Of a stretch of DNA of 23,549 nucleotides, positions 6,170 through 21,334 are shown in pieces. The translations under genes and the position numbers were made by a program. Each line of letters begins with the position of its first letter. Position 1 is the stretch's first letter. The stretch comes from an uncultured Comamonadaceae bacterium (GTDB lineage: Bacteria > Pseudomonadota > Gammaproteobacteria > Burkholderiales > Burkholderiaceae), in NCBI GenBank assembly GCA_946482595.1, contig CAMLSD010000080.1, positions 1 to 23,549 of the forward strand, read 5' to 3'. The notes under the pieces were generated by a model. That model saw nothing but the letters and a program-made list of their open reading frames with translations, was not told the origin of the DNA and did no database searches.

Positions 6170-7654
6170 TCAAGACTCCGGCCGCTCCGCCCCGTCGTTC
6201 ACGCCACCGTCATTGAGCCCATAGCGCCGCAGCTTCACATACAGGCTCTGGCGTGACAGTCCCAGCATCTCGGAGGCCGAGGCGCGGTTGCCGCGGGTGA
6301 GTTGCAGGGCCGCTTCGATGCACAGCTGTTCGATCAGGTCGGTGGTTTCGTTGACGATGTCCTTGAGGGGCACGCGGCCGACGAGGTCGGTGAGCTGTTC
6401 GACGGATCGGGGCAGTTCCTGGCGGGCGCGCGGGTCGTCGCTCAGGCGGCGGCCGACGTCGCGGATGGTGAAGCCGAAGCAGGGTCGATCGCCGTCGGGC
6501 ACCGAGATGGCCGAGATCTCGACGTCGGCCGAGGTGCCGTACTCGCCGCGCATGGTGGTGGCAAACAGCCGGATCGAGCCGTGGCGGCGCAGGTTGGTGG
6601 TCAGCACGCTGAGGTCGACGCCGGAGCGGCCGAGCCAGCGGTCGAGGGCCTGGCCCTGCACCAGGTCGGCCGAGGGCATCTGCACCAGCTCGACGAAGGC
6701 GTTGTTGGCGGCCAGGATCTGGCCCGACTTGTCGGTCACGACAAAGGCATCGGGCACCTGTTCGAGCACCTTGCCCAGGGGGTTGGCCTGGGGGGCGCCG
6801 GCGGCCAGGCCGTCGGCGTCGGTGCGGTGGGTGCTCATGCGCACCAGCAGCAGTGAGGCCTGGTCCTGGCGGATCAGGGATGCGGCCACGTTGACCTCGC
6901 CGCCCACGGCCAGGTGCAGGCGGGCGTCCTCGGCGCGGCCGGTGGCCCGTGCGCCGCCGATGAAGGCGGCCAGCCCCTGGCTGCTCTGATCGTCGAAGCA
7001 CTCGGCAAAGCCGCGCCCGACCAGTTCGTCGAGCGGCAGGCCCATCATGCGTGCGGCGGCCGGGTTGGCCTCGAGCACCTTGTGGGTGGTGGCATCGATC
7101 ACGAGCACGGCTTCAGAGACGGTTTCGAACAGCAGCCGGTAGCGCGTTTCCATGTAGCGCAGGCGCAGGTAGTCGCGTTCGATCGACTGCTGTGCGCTGA
7201 CCAGGCGCTGCTGCAGCGTGGCCAGCGCTCGCATGTCGCGCCCGAAGGCGATCACGCGGCCCTGCCCGCCCACCTGGATGGCCGAATACAGCACCGGCAC
7301 GTCGCTGCCTTCGGACGAGGGGTGGTTGAGGTGGCGCCAGCGGCGGGTGGCATGGTTGCCGGCGTCTTTCAGGAGCGCCTCGACCTTGGGGCGGCTCTCG
7401 ATGGTGACGGTGTCGCTCCAGGTGCGGCCGACCCATTGTTCATGGCCCACCAGTTCCAGCTCGGCGCTGGCGACGGACACGTCGCGGATGATGCCTTGGC
7501 CGTCGATCACCAGCGCCACGTCGGCGGCAGCGGCGATCAGCGCGGCGGTGGACTCCGCGTCCAGCCCGGCCAGGGACTGATGCGGAGCGGCAAACTGGCT
7601 CACGGACTTGTCTCCTGGTGGCGCGACGAGGGTCGTTTCGAGGCGGTCGTTCAT
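6170..7654 (-). CDS. ppsR: Photosynthesis gene repressor PpsR/CrtJ
   Basis: This is a 494-residue PpsR/CrtJ-type transcriptional repressor, known to silence bch, crt and puc genes under oxidising conditions by binding TGT-N12-ACA. Domains in order are an N-terminal PAS (about 35-140), a Gln-containing helical linker (about 145-172, LQQRLVSAQQSIERDYL), a second PAS (about 173-272), a third PAS (about 295-402), and a C-terminal Fis-type helix-turn-helix (about 440-482, LTRGNRASASEMLGLSRQSL). Cysteines are at 219, 392 and 445. The last sits at the start of the HTH, where redox-active PpsR proteins keep one. The ATG at 7654 lies 4 nt beyond the ppaA stop. An AGGAG about 15 nt upstream is inside ppaA, implying translational coupling. 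Target sites are visible in front of bchF. Confidence 0.93.
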   Translation of the reverse strand: MNDRLETTLVAPPGDKSVSQFAAPHQSLAGLDAESTAALIAAAADVALVIDGQGIIRDVSVASAELELVGHEQWVGRTWSDTVTIESRPKVEALLKDAGNHATRRWRHLNHPSSEGSDVPVLYSAIQVGGQGRVIAFGRDMRALATLQQRLVSAQQSIERDYLRLRYMETRYRLLFETVSEAVLVIDATTHKVLEANPAAARMMGLPLDELVGRGFAECFDDQSSQGLAAFIGGARATGRAEDARLHLAVGGEVNVAASLIRQDQASLLLVRMSTHRTDADGLAAGAPQANPLGKVLEQVPDAFVVTDKSGQILAANNAFVELVQMPSADLVQGQALDRWLGRSGVDLSVLTTNLRRHGSIRLFATTMRGEYGTSADVEISAISVPDGDRPCFGFTIRDVGRRLSDDPRARQELPRSVEQLTDLVGRVPLKDIVNETTDLIEQLCIEAALQLTRGNRASASEMLGLSRQSLYVKLRRYGLNDGGVNDGAERPES

Positions 7655-7658
7655 GGCA

Positions 7659-8609
7659 TCAACAGGATCGCTCCTGCACGGGGGTGAGGCTTTCGGCTCG
7701 GGCGACGGCTTGCGCAGCGTCGGGCGCCGTGGCGTCGGCGCCGACCAGGGCCACGAGTTCGGGCCGCAAGCCCACGACCGGACCACCGATCATCACGACG
7801 ACACCCGGGTTCATCGAGGCCTTGCGCAAGGCGAGGATAACTGATGCCACCCGGCTGACATGCACTTCAGTGCCGAGCGACAGGCCGATCATGTCAAACC
7901 AGTCGTTGCGGGCGGCATGCACCAGTTCAACGCCCGACGCGGTGGGCTCGCCCCAGACGTCCCAGCCGGAGCGCCGGAAGAACTCGGCCACCATCAGGAT
8001 GCCGAAGGTGTGCTGGGAGCCCGGCACCGGCACCAGCATCGCGCGGCGACGATGCGGGCTGCGCGCCTGGCTGGCATGAAAGCTCGGGCTCAGGTCGTAG
8101 ACCACCTGCTGCAGCCGCCACAGGCCCAGGGTCACCTGGGTGAAGTCGCACAGGTCGTCTTCCCACATGGCGCCCAGGCGGCGGGCCGCGGGCGCCAGCA
8201 GTTCGAGGTACAGCACCTCCAGGGCCACGCCCTCGGCGCGCAGGCGCTGGACGTACTCGCGCGGCCGGGTGGGGTCGTTGGCGAGCACGATCTGCACCAG
8301 CTCGGCCACCTCGGTCGGCCCGGGCCGGACGCGCTCGCCGCGCGGCGCGGTGAGATCGGCATGCCCGGTCTGGTGCGCCAGCATGAGGCGCGGAATGATC
8401 TCGGCTTCAATCGTGCGGGCCAGCCAGTCGGGTCGGTCGGGGGCGGGCTCGCGAGTGGCTCGCTGCAGCTGCGCGGCCTGCGCAAACTGCTGGCGGCGAC
8501 CCTGGTCGAACTGCAGGAACAGCTCACCACTTCGCAACGACTCCCAGCAGTCCTGGGAGTCGGGCGAAGCATCGTCCGACACCGAGTGGGTCCTGGTCAG
8601 CCTTTCCAT
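7659..8609 (-). CDS. ppaA: Cobalamin-binding photosynthesis regulator PpaA/AerR
   Basis: This is a 316-residue cytoplasmic regulator of the PpaA/AerR family, which binds cobalamin and acts as an antirepressor partner of PpsR/CrtJ. A helical cap domain (about 100-175) carries LGAMWEDDLCDFTQVTLGLWRLQ. A B12-binding Rossmann domain (about 188-305) starts with MLVPVPGSQHTFGILM, where His200 is the expected cobalt ligand, and includes the GLSLG and IGGP loops. I chose the ATG at 8609 because an AAGGAG motif sits 9 nt upstream. The longer frame from 8753 would add unlike sequence. The gene is the first of a two-gene unit with ppsR and is divergent from bchF. An FNR-like box lies 171 bp upstream, in keeping with FnrL control of ppaA reported in Rhodobacter sphaeroides. 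aerR is an equally good name. Confidence 0.9.
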   Translation of the reverse strand: MERLTRTHSVSDDASPDSQDCWESLRSGELFLQFDQGRRQQFAQAAQLQRATREPAPDRPDWLARTIEAEIIPRLMLAHQTGHADLTAPRGERVRPGPTEVAELVQIVLANDPTRPREYVQRLRAEGVALEVLYLELLAPAARRLGAMWEDDLCDFTQVTLGLWRLQQVVYDLSPSFHASQARSPHRRRAMLVPVPGSQHTFGILMVAEFFRRSGWDVWGEPTASGVELVHAARNDWFDMIGLSLGTEVHVSRVASVILALRKASMNPGVVVMIGGPVVGLRPELVALVGADATAPDAAQAVARAESLTPVQERSC

Positions 8610-8779
8610 CAGCAGTCTCCTTGCGGAAGCAGAGCGCTGGCTGAAGCCCAGGTGCCAGGACTGGCGCGCCAAGGCGCGACAAGCGTGCATCCGGTCACTG
8701 TCAACGGGGCCCCTGCCGGCAGGCGGTGCAAGGTGCCGCGATCTGGCAAACATCGATCGGTCCGACTATCCCGACCTGC

Positions 8780-8793
8780 CTGATCTGAATCAA
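8780..8793. promoter_or_regulatory. FNR/FnrL-like binding site
   Basis: CTGAT-CTGA-ATCAA matches the FNR consensus TTGAT-N4-ATCAA at nine of ten positions. It is 122 bp before bchF and 171 bp before ppaA, so its position fits ppaA activation better than bchF. FNR-family control of ppaA under low oxygen is known in Rhodobacter. Here it is inferred from the motif alone. Confidence 0.55.
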
Positions 8794-8851
8794 GCGCTCG
8801 TTAACCCTAGGCGTGGGTCACTGCACAGGCTGGTCGATGAGCGGAATCTAG

Positions 8852-8867
8852 TGTCAATTTTGCAAGA

Positions 8868-8869
<2 letters not shown>
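8852..8869. promoter_or_regulatory. PpsR/CrtJ-type site 1
   Basis: TGT-CAATTTTGCAAG-ACG fits the TGT-N12-ACA consensus at five of six positions. It sits upstream of the bchF promoter and overlaps site 2 by two bases. PpsR/CrtJ usually binds such paired sites cooperatively. Confidence 0.6.
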
Positions 8870-10752
<1,883 letters not shown>

Positions 10753-10778
10753 CGCGGCACCCATCGACGGAGGCCACC

Positions 10779-12351
10779 ATGCAGCTCACGCTCTGGACCT
10801 ACGAAGGCCCTCCCCACATCGGCGCACTGCGCGTGGCCACCGCCATGCGTGGCCTGCACTACGTGCTGCACGCCCCCCAGGGCGACACCTACGCCGACCT
10901 GCTGTTCACGATGATCGAGCGGCGCGGTGAACGCCCGCCGGTCACCTACACGACCTTCCAGGCGCGTGACCTCGGTGGGGACACGGCGGAGCTGTTCAAG
11001 ACGGCCGTTCGCGAGGCCTACGAGCGCTTCCGCCCGCAGGCGCTGATCGTGGGTTCGTCGTGCACGGCCGAGCTGATCCAGGACGATCCGGGCGGCCTGG
11101 CCGCCGCGCTGGACCTGCCGGTGCCGGTGATCCCGCTGGAGCTGCCGGCCTACCAGCGCAAGGAAAACTGGGGCGCGGCCGAGACCTTCTATCAGCTCGT
11201 GCGCCACCTGGCTCGCCGCAGCACCCCCGCCGACGGCACACCCGCCGAACCGGACCCGTCCGAGGCGCCCCGGCGGCCGCGCTGCAACCTGCTGGGCCCG
11301 ACCGCGCTGGGCTTCCGGCACCGTGACGACGTGCAGGAGGTCTCGCGCCTGCTCGAGCGCCTGGGTGTGGACGTGGCCATCGTGGCCCCGCTGGGCGCCA
11401 GCCCTGCCGAGCTGGCCCGTCTGGGCGAGGCCGATTTCAACGTGGTGCTGTACCCCGAGGTGGCCGGCCTGGCTGCGCAGTGGCTGCAACGCACGTACGG
11501 CCAGCCCATCGTCAGCACGGTGCCGATCGGTGTCACCGGCACACGGGCCTTCATCGACGAGGTCTGTGCCCTGACCGGCCAGTCGGCCCGGGTGGCCGAC
11601 AGCCTGGCGCATGATTCCGGCTCGCGCTCGCCGTGGTACTCGCGTTCGATCGATTCGACCTACCTCACCGGCAAGCGCGTGTTCATCTTCGGTGATGCCA
11701 CCCATGCGGTGGCAGCGGCCCGGGTGGCCCGCCAGGAGCTGGGTTTCACCGTGGTCGGGCTGGGCACCTACAGCCGCGAGCATGCGCGCGGGGTGCGTGA
11801 TGCCGCGGCGCAGATCGGCATCGAACCCCTGATCACCGACGACTACCTGGCGGTCGAGGAGCAGGTGGCGGCACTGCAGCCCGACCTGGTGCTCGGCACC
11901 CAGATGGAGCGCCACATCGCCAAGCGCCTGGGCATCCCGTGCGCGGTGATCTCGGCGCCGGTGCATGTGCAGGACTTCCCGGCGCGGCACTCGCCCCAGA
12001 TGAGCTTCGAGGGGGCCAACGTCATCTTCGACACCTGGGTGCATCCGCTGATGATGGGGCTCGAGGAGCACCTGCTCGCGATGTTCCGCGAGGACTTCGA
12101 GTTCCATGGCGACGCCGCACCCTCGCACCTGGGCGCCGCGCACACGCCGGCCGCCACCGTGCCGGTGGCAACGCAGGCACCCTTGGCACCGGACGCTGAT
12201 GCGGCAACGGCCGCGCAGGCTGGCTGGACACCCGAGGCCGAGCGCGAGCTGCACCGCATCCCGTTTTTCGTGCGCGGCAAGGCGCGGCGCAACACCGAGC
12301 AGTACGCCCGTGTGCGAGGCCTGCCCACCATCACGGTCGAGACCCTCTACG

Positions 12352-12377
<26 letters not shown>
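10779..12377 (+). CDS. bchB: Light-independent protochlorophyllide reductase subunit B (BchB)
   Basis: This is a 532-residue NifK-like partner of BchN. The N-terminus, [20 protein letters not shown], is diagnostic. Asp36 ([11 protein letters not shown]) matches the unusual aspartate that completes the 4Fe-4S cluster in the Rhodobacter enzyme. [12 protein letters not shown] and [20 protein letters not shown] are further family motifs. A Pro/Ala-rich linker at about 445-485 leads to a small C-terminal domain (about 488-532, [21 protein letters not shown]) that is normal for BchB. A GGAGG ribosome-binding site precedes the ATG at 10779. Its 3' end overlaps the likely bchH start by 26 bp in another frame. 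Confidence 0.96.
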
Positions 12378-17036
<4,659 letters not shown>

Positions 17037-17039
<3 letters not shown>

Positions 17040-17071
17040 GCAGGTGTGAACGAACCCGCCATGCCTGCTCA
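17037..17071 (+). other. Intercistronic hairpin at the bchL stop codon
   Basis: TGAGCAGGTGTG (17037-17048) can pair with CATGCCTGCTCA (17060-17071): eight perfect pairs, then two G-U and two more Watson-Crick pairs, around an 11-nt loop. The left arm starts with the bchL stop codon TGA. There is no following U-run, so it is more likely an mRNA stability or processing element, or a partial attenuator, than a full terminator. Confidence 0.5.
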
Positions 17072-17109
17072 ATCCTTCTGAGGCCGGCACGGCACAAGGA
17101 GCACCGCCG

Positions 17110-17817
17110 ATGGACACGCTTTCGTATCGCCAGCGCCGCGAGCAGATCGAGACCTACTTCGATCGCACGGCTGCCCAGGCCTGGGCCCGGCTGACGTCCG
17201 ACGCCCCGGTGGGACGCATCCGCGCCACGGTGCGCGCCGGGCGCGATCGCATGCGCTCGACGCTGCTGTCCTGGCTGCCTGACGATCTGCACGGCCGCCG
17301 GGTGCTCGACGCCGGCTGCGGCACCGGGGCGCTGGCCGTCGAGGCCGCCCGGCGCGGTGCCGAGGTCGTGGCGATCGACCTGTCGCCCACGCTGGTGGCG
17401 CTGGCACGCCAGCGCGTGCCCGCCGAGCTGCAGCGTGAGACGGGCCCCGGCATCCGCTTTCTCAGCGGCGACATGTGCGACCCCGGCCTCGGTGAGTTCG
17501 ACCATGTCGTGGCGATGGACTCGCTGATCCACTACGGCGTCGAGGACGTGCTGCAGGTGCTGCAGGCCTGGCAGGCGCGCGTGCAGGTGTCGATGCTGTT
17601 CACCTTTGCGCCCCGCACGCCGGCGCTGGCGGCCATGCATGCGCTGGGCCGGCTCTTCCCGGCCGGCAACCGGTCACCGGCAATCGTGCCGGTGGCCGAG
17701 GCGGGCCTGCGCCGCCATGTGCGCGGCCACCCGTCGCTGCAAGGCTGGCAGGCCCACCGCTGCGAGCGTGTGGCCAGCGGGTTCTACACCTCGCAGGCCT
17801 TCGAGCTGGTGCGGTGA
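17110..17817 (+). CDS. bchM: Magnesium protoporphyrin IX methyltransferase (BchM)
   Basis: This is a 235-residue SAM-dependent O-methyltransferase that methylates the C13 propionate of Mg-protoporphyrin IX, the step after BchH and before the cyclase AcsF. The SAM-binding motif VLDAGCGTGALAVEAA is at 65-80 and EVVAIDLSPTLVALA follows. The typical BchM opening YRQRREQIETYFDRTAAQAWARLTSD (landmarks YFDRTA and WARLTS) is present. Length and ends are normal. An AAGGAG ribosome-binding site lies upstream of the ATG at 17110. The 70-bp gap after bchL is the largest or second largest inside the whole run and carries the hairpin described separately. The stop overlaps the lhaA start (TGATG). Confidence 0.95.
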   Translation: MDTLSYRQRREQIETYFDRTAAQAWARLTSDAPVGRIRATVRAGRDRMRSTLLSWLPDDLHGRRVLDAGCGTGALAVEAARRGAEVVAIDLSPTLVALARQRVPAELQRETGPGIRFLSGDMCDPGLGEFDHVVAMDSLIHYGVEDVLQVLQAWQARVQVSMLFTFAPRTPALAAMHALGRLFPAGNRSPAIVPVAEAGLRRHVRGHPSLQGWQAHRCERVASGFYTSQAFELVR

Positions 17818-19259
17818 TGAGCACATGGCCTGCCCTGTCCGCGGCCTGGCGTCATGTCGGCCGGCGCTTCCTGCCGTTTGCCGATGCAGCGTCCAGCGAG
17901 CTGCCGTTGCCACGGCTGCTGCGCCTGTCGCTGTTCCAGGTGGCGGTGGGCATGGCCACGGTGCTGCTGGTGGGCACGCTCAACCGCGTGATGATCGTGG
18001 AGCTGGGCGTGCCGGCCGGGCTGGTCGCGGCGATGGTGGCCCTGCCGATGCTGTTTGCGCCGCTGCGTGCGCTGATCGGCCACCGCAGCGACCACCATCG
18101 TTCGGTGCTGGGCTGGCGACGCGTGCCCTACATCTGGATGGGCAGCCTGATCCAGTTCGGCGGGCTGGCCATCATGCCGTTTGCCCTGCTGGTCCTCTCG
18201 GGCGACACCCATGGCCCGGCCTGGATCGGCCAGGCCGGCGCGGCGCTGGCCTTCCTGCTGGTCGGCGCGGGCATGCACACCACCCAGACCGCCGGGCTGG
18301 CCCTGGCCAGCGATCTGGCGCTGGAGGCCACCCGTCCGCGGGTGGTGGCGCTGATGTACGTGATGCTGCTGCTGGGCATGGTGGGCTCGGGCCTGGTGTT
18401 CAGCCTGCTGCTGGCGGACTTCTCGCAACTGCGCCTGATCCAGGTCATCCAGGGCGCAGCGCTGGCCACGATGGGGCTCAACCTGCTGGCGCTGTGGAAG
18501 CAGGAGGCCCGCGACCCGTCGCGCACCCGCCCCGATGCGCCACGCGTCGCCTTTGTGCAGGCCTGGCGCGCGCTGATGGCCGAGGGCCGCACGGCGCGCT
18601 TCCTGCTGGCCGTGGCGCTGGGCACGGCCGGTTTCAGCATGCAGGACATCGTGCTTGAACCCTATGGCGGCGAGATCCTGCACCTGTCGGTCGGTGCCAC
18701 CACGGCACTCACTGCCTTGCTGGCCTCGGGTGCGCTGCTGGCCTTTGCCGCAGCCGCGCTGTGGTTCACCCGCGGGGTCGATCCGATCCGCGTGGCCGCC
18801 CTGGGCGTGCTGGTGGGCATCGTGGCCTTTGCGGCAGTGATCTTTGCGGCCCCGCTGGCCTCGGCTGCCGTGTTTCGCTGCGGCACCTTCCTGATCGGCG
18901 TGGGCGGTGGTCTCTATTCGGTCAGCACGCTGATGGTGGCGATGAACCTCGACCGGGGCGAGCACACGGGCCTGGCCATCGGCGCCTGGGGTGCCGTGCA
19001 GGCCAGCGCGGCCGGCCTGGCGGTGGCCTTGGGTGGCGTGCTGCGCGACGGTGTTGCAGCGCTGGCCAGCCAGGGCGCGCTCGGGCCGGCGCTGTCCGGT
19101 GCGGCCACCGGCTACAGCATCGTGTACCACCTCGAACTGGGCCTGCTGTTTGCGTCGCTGATCGTGCTGGGGCCGCTGGTGCGCCAGGCGCCCGAGGCCG
19201 CACGTCCTGATCCTGCCGCTCCCCCCGGCCGTTTTGGCCTGGCTGATTTTCCGGGGTGA
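17817..19259 (+). CDS. lhaA: Light-harvesting complex assembly protein LhaA (PucC/BCH family MFS)
   Basis: This is a 480-residue integral membrane protein of the PucC/LhaA branch of the major facilitator superfamily, with about twelve hydrophobic helices. It helps assemble LH1 and may deliver bacteriochlorophyll to it. Characteristic sequence includes LNRVMIVELGVPAGLVA, APLRALIGHRSDHHRSVLGWRRVPYIWMG (landmark GHRSD), GMHTTQTAGLALASDLA and GFSMQDIVLEPYGGE. Its position between bchM and puhA is exactly that of lhaA in purple bacteria, which separates it from pucC. The ATG at 17817 overlaps the bchM stop. A GTG at 17814 just before it is an alternative that adds one residue. A 67-bp gap to puhA follows. 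Confidence 0.93.
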   Translation: MSTWPALSAAWRHVGRRFLPFADAASSELPLPRLLRLSLFQVAVGMATVLLVGTLNRVMIVELGVPAGLVAAMVALPMLFAPLRALIGHRSDHHRSVLGWRRVPYIWMGSLIQFGGLAIMPFALLVLSGDTHGPAWIGQAGAALAFLLVGAGMHTTQTAGLALASDLALEATRPRVVALMYVMLLLGMVGSGLVFSLLLADFSQLRLIQVIQGAALATMGLNLLALWKQEARDPSRTRPDAPRVAFVQAWRALMAEGRTARFLLAVALGTAGFSMQDIVLEPYGGEILHLSVGATTALTALLASGALLAFAAAALWFTRGVDPIRVAALGVLVGIVAFAAVIFAAPLASAAVFRCGTFLIGVGGGLYSVSTLMVAMNLDRGEHTGLAIGAWGAVQASAAGLAVALGGVLRDGVAALASQGALGPALSGAATGYSIVYHLELGLLFASLIVLGPLVRQAPEAARPDPAAPPGRFGLADFPG

Positions 19260-19326
19260 GGCCCCGACACATCGTCACACCGTTCGACACCACCGACCCT
19301 CGCGGGTCCAGACCAAGGAGGCTGCC

Positions 19327-20151
19327 ATGCCCACCGGAGCCATCACCGAGTACATCGACGTCGCGCAGATCACGCTGTACGTGTTCTGGGCCTTTTTTGC
19401 AGGGCTGATCTATTACCTGCACCGCGAGAACAAGCGCGAGGGCTACCCGCTGGAGTCCGACCGTACCAATGCCCGCGTGAAGGTGCAGGGCTGGCCGCGC
19501 GTGCCGGCCCCCAAGACCTACCGGCTGCAGCACGGCGGCACGGCGGTAGCGCCGCATGACCGCGACCGGCCGGCCACGCTGGCGGCCCGCCCGAGTGGCC
19601 GCTGGCCCGGGGCACCGCTGCTGCCCACCGGCAACCCGATGCTCGACGGCATCGGGCCGGGGTCGTACACACAACGCGCCGACCACCCTGACCTGACCTT
19701 CGAAGGCGAGGCGCGCATCGTGCCGCTGCGGGTGACGACGGGCTTCGACGTGGCGGACGGTGACCCCGATCCGCGTGGCATGCCGGTGCGCGGTGCCGAC
19801 GGCCAGGTGGGTGGCACCGTGGTCGACCTCTGGGTCGATCGTTCGGAGATGCTGTTTCGCTACCTCGAAGTCGAGGTGGGGGCCGGTGAGGGCGCGCGGC
19901 GGGTGCTGCTGCCGATGAACTTCGCGCGGGTCGACCATGTGCGCGGCTGGGGCCACTTCATGTTCGGCCGCGCCCGGGTCCAGGGCCGCGGCTCGGTGCA
20001 TGTGCACGCGGTGCTGGGCCGGCAGTTCGCCGACGTGCCCCGCACCCGCGAGGCCGCGCAGGTCACGCTGCTGGAAGAAGAACGCATCATGGCCTACTAC
20101 GGCGCCGGCATGCTGTACGCCACACCGCAGCGCCAGGAGCCCTTGCTGTGA
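19327..20151 (+). CDS. puhA: Photosynthetic reaction centre H subunit (PuhA)
   Basis: This is a 274-residue H subunit of the type II reaction centre. It caps the L-M core on the cytoplasmic side and supports proton delivery to the secondary quinone. The N-terminus, MPTGAITEYIDVAQITLYVFW, leads into one membrane helix (about 13-31), followed by YYLHRENKREGYPLES. The cytoplasmic PRC-barrel domain covers the rest and includes DLWVDRSEMLFRYLEV. The protein is slightly longer than the roughly 255-260 residues usual in Rhodobacter. A strong AAGGAGG ribosome-binding site just before the ATG at 19327 fixes the start and fits the need for high expression. The stop overlaps the puhB GTG. Confidence 0.96.
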   Translation: MPTGAITEYIDVAQITLYVFWAFFAGLIYYLHRENKREGYPLESDRTNARVKVQGWPRVPAPKTYRLQHGGTAVAPHDRDRPATLAARPSGRWPGAPLLPTGNPMLDGIGPGSYTQRADHPDLTFEGEARIVPLRVTTGFDVADGDPDPRGMPVRGADGQVGGTVVDLWVDRSEMLFRYLEVEVGAGEGARRVLLPMNFARVDHVRGWGHFMFGRARVQGRGSVHVHAVLGRQFADVPRTREAAQVTLLEEERIMAYYGAGMLYATPQRQEPLL

Positions 20152-20855
20152 GCGGCCCGGTCAGCGGGCCGGGACAACCCCGGGGGCCGGCCCACGAGCA
20201 TGAGTTCGAGGCGGCGCCGGGGCTGCCCGAGGCGCTGCCCGCCGGCGAGCGGCTGCTGTGGCAGGGTTCGCCGCAATGGCGTGCGCTGGCGCGCCACGCC
20301 TTCCATGTGCCGATGCTGGCGCTGTACTTCGGCGCGCTGCTGATATGGCGGGCGCTGGACCTGGCCTGGCAGGGACACGGCCTGGCCGGCACGCTGCAGG
20401 GCCTGCTGGTGGTGCTGCCGCTGCCGCTGGCCGCGCTGGGCATCCTGGGCCTGCTGGCCTGGCTGAGTGCACGCACGACCGTCTACACCGTGACCGATCG
20501 ACGGGTGGTGATGCGCCTGGGCATCGTGCTGAGCGTGACCTTCAACCTGCCCTATCGGCAGGTCGACACGGCCCGCCTGAAGCTGCACCGTGACGGCACG
20601 GGCGACCTCACGCTGGCCCTGTCGGGCAGCGACCGCATCGCCTACCTGCACCTGTGGCCGCACGCGCGGCCCTGGCATGTGCGTCGCACCGAACCAAGCC
20701 TGCGTTGCGTGGCCGAGCCGGCCGAAGTGGGCCGCATCGTGGCCGGCGCATTGTGTGCCTCGGCCGGGCTGGCCGAGACCGTGAACCCAGATGCCGCTTG
20801 GCGCCCGCCCGCCGTGCCGGCCCGCCTGGCCGGCTCGTCGCCGGAACCGGCATGA
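20148..20855 (+). CDS. puhB: Photosynthetic complex assembly protein PuhB
   Basis: This is a 235-residue membrane protein needed for efficient reaction-centre assembly in Rhodobacter. Two hydrophobic segments (about 48-70 and 82-107) are followed by a bacterial PH-like domain with TVYTVTDRRVVMRLGI and LPYRQVDTARLKLHRDGTGDL (landmark YRQVDTA). A family motif near the N-terminus is LPAGERLLWQGSPQWRALA. The GTG at 20148 overlaps the puhA stop as GTGA, and no in-frame ATG lies before the conserved LPAGE. The stop overlaps the puhC start. Confidence 0.93.
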   Translation: MSGPVSGPGQPRGPAHEHEFEAAPGLPEALPAGERLLWQGSPQWRALARHAFHVPMLALYFGALLIWRALDLAWQGHGLAGTLQGLLVVLPLPLAALGILGLLAWLSARTTVYTVTDRRVVMRLGIVLSVTFNLPYRQVDTARLKLHRDGTGDLTLALSGSDRIAYLHLWPHARPWHVRRTEPSLRCVAEPAEVGRIVAGALCASAGLAETVNPDAAWRPPAVPARLAGSSPEPA

Positions 20856-21319
20856 ATGCCGCGCCGCACACCCAGGCCGCCCCCGTGGCCTTTCCGCGCG
20901 GGCCGTTGCTGGCGGTGGGTGCGCTGTTGCTGTGCGTGCTGCTGGCCGTGACGGCGGTACGCCTGAGCGGCATGGGTGCCGTGCGTGTGCCCGATGCCGC
21001 GGCCAGCCAGGTCGGCAGCTTCCGGTTCGTGGATGCCAGCGACGGCGCGGTGCAGGTGATCGACGCCACCACGGGGCGGGCCCTGAGCCGCATCGAACCG
21101 GGCACCAACGGCTTCCTGCGCAGCACCTTGCGGGGCCTTGCCCGCGAGCGGCGCCGCCAGGCGCTGGGTGCGGACGCACCGTTCGAGCTGATCGGCCGCG
21201 CCGACGGTCGCCTCACGCTGCTCGACCCGGCCACCGGGCGCCGGGTCGACCTCGAATCCTTCGGGCCGGCCAATGCCCGGGTGTTTGCCCAACTGCTGCA
21301 GGCGCAGGCCGCCCGCTGA
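20852..21319 (+). CDS. puhC: Photosynthetic complex assembly protein PuhC
   Basis: This is a 155-residue protein with one N-terminal membrane helix (about 17-37) and a domain expected in the periplasm. PuhC is required for normal LH1-reaction centre levels in Rhodobacter. The stretch FRFVDASDGAVQVIDATTGRAL followed by FLRSTLRGLARERRRQ is the family core (landmarks DGAVQVIDA and GFLRSTLRGL). The ATG at 20852 overlaps the puhB stop as ATGA, and a plausible membrane anchor directly follows it. acsF begins 15 bp downstream. Confidence 0.92.
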   Translation: MNAAPHTQAAPVAFPRGPLLAVGALLLCVLLAVTAVRLSGMGAVRVPDAAASQVGSFRFVDASDGAVQVIDATTGRALSRIEPGTNGFLRSTLRGLARERRRQALGADAPFELIGRADGRLTLLDPATGRRVDLESFGPANARVFAQLLQAQAAR

Positions 21320-21334
21320 ACCAGGAGCCAGACC

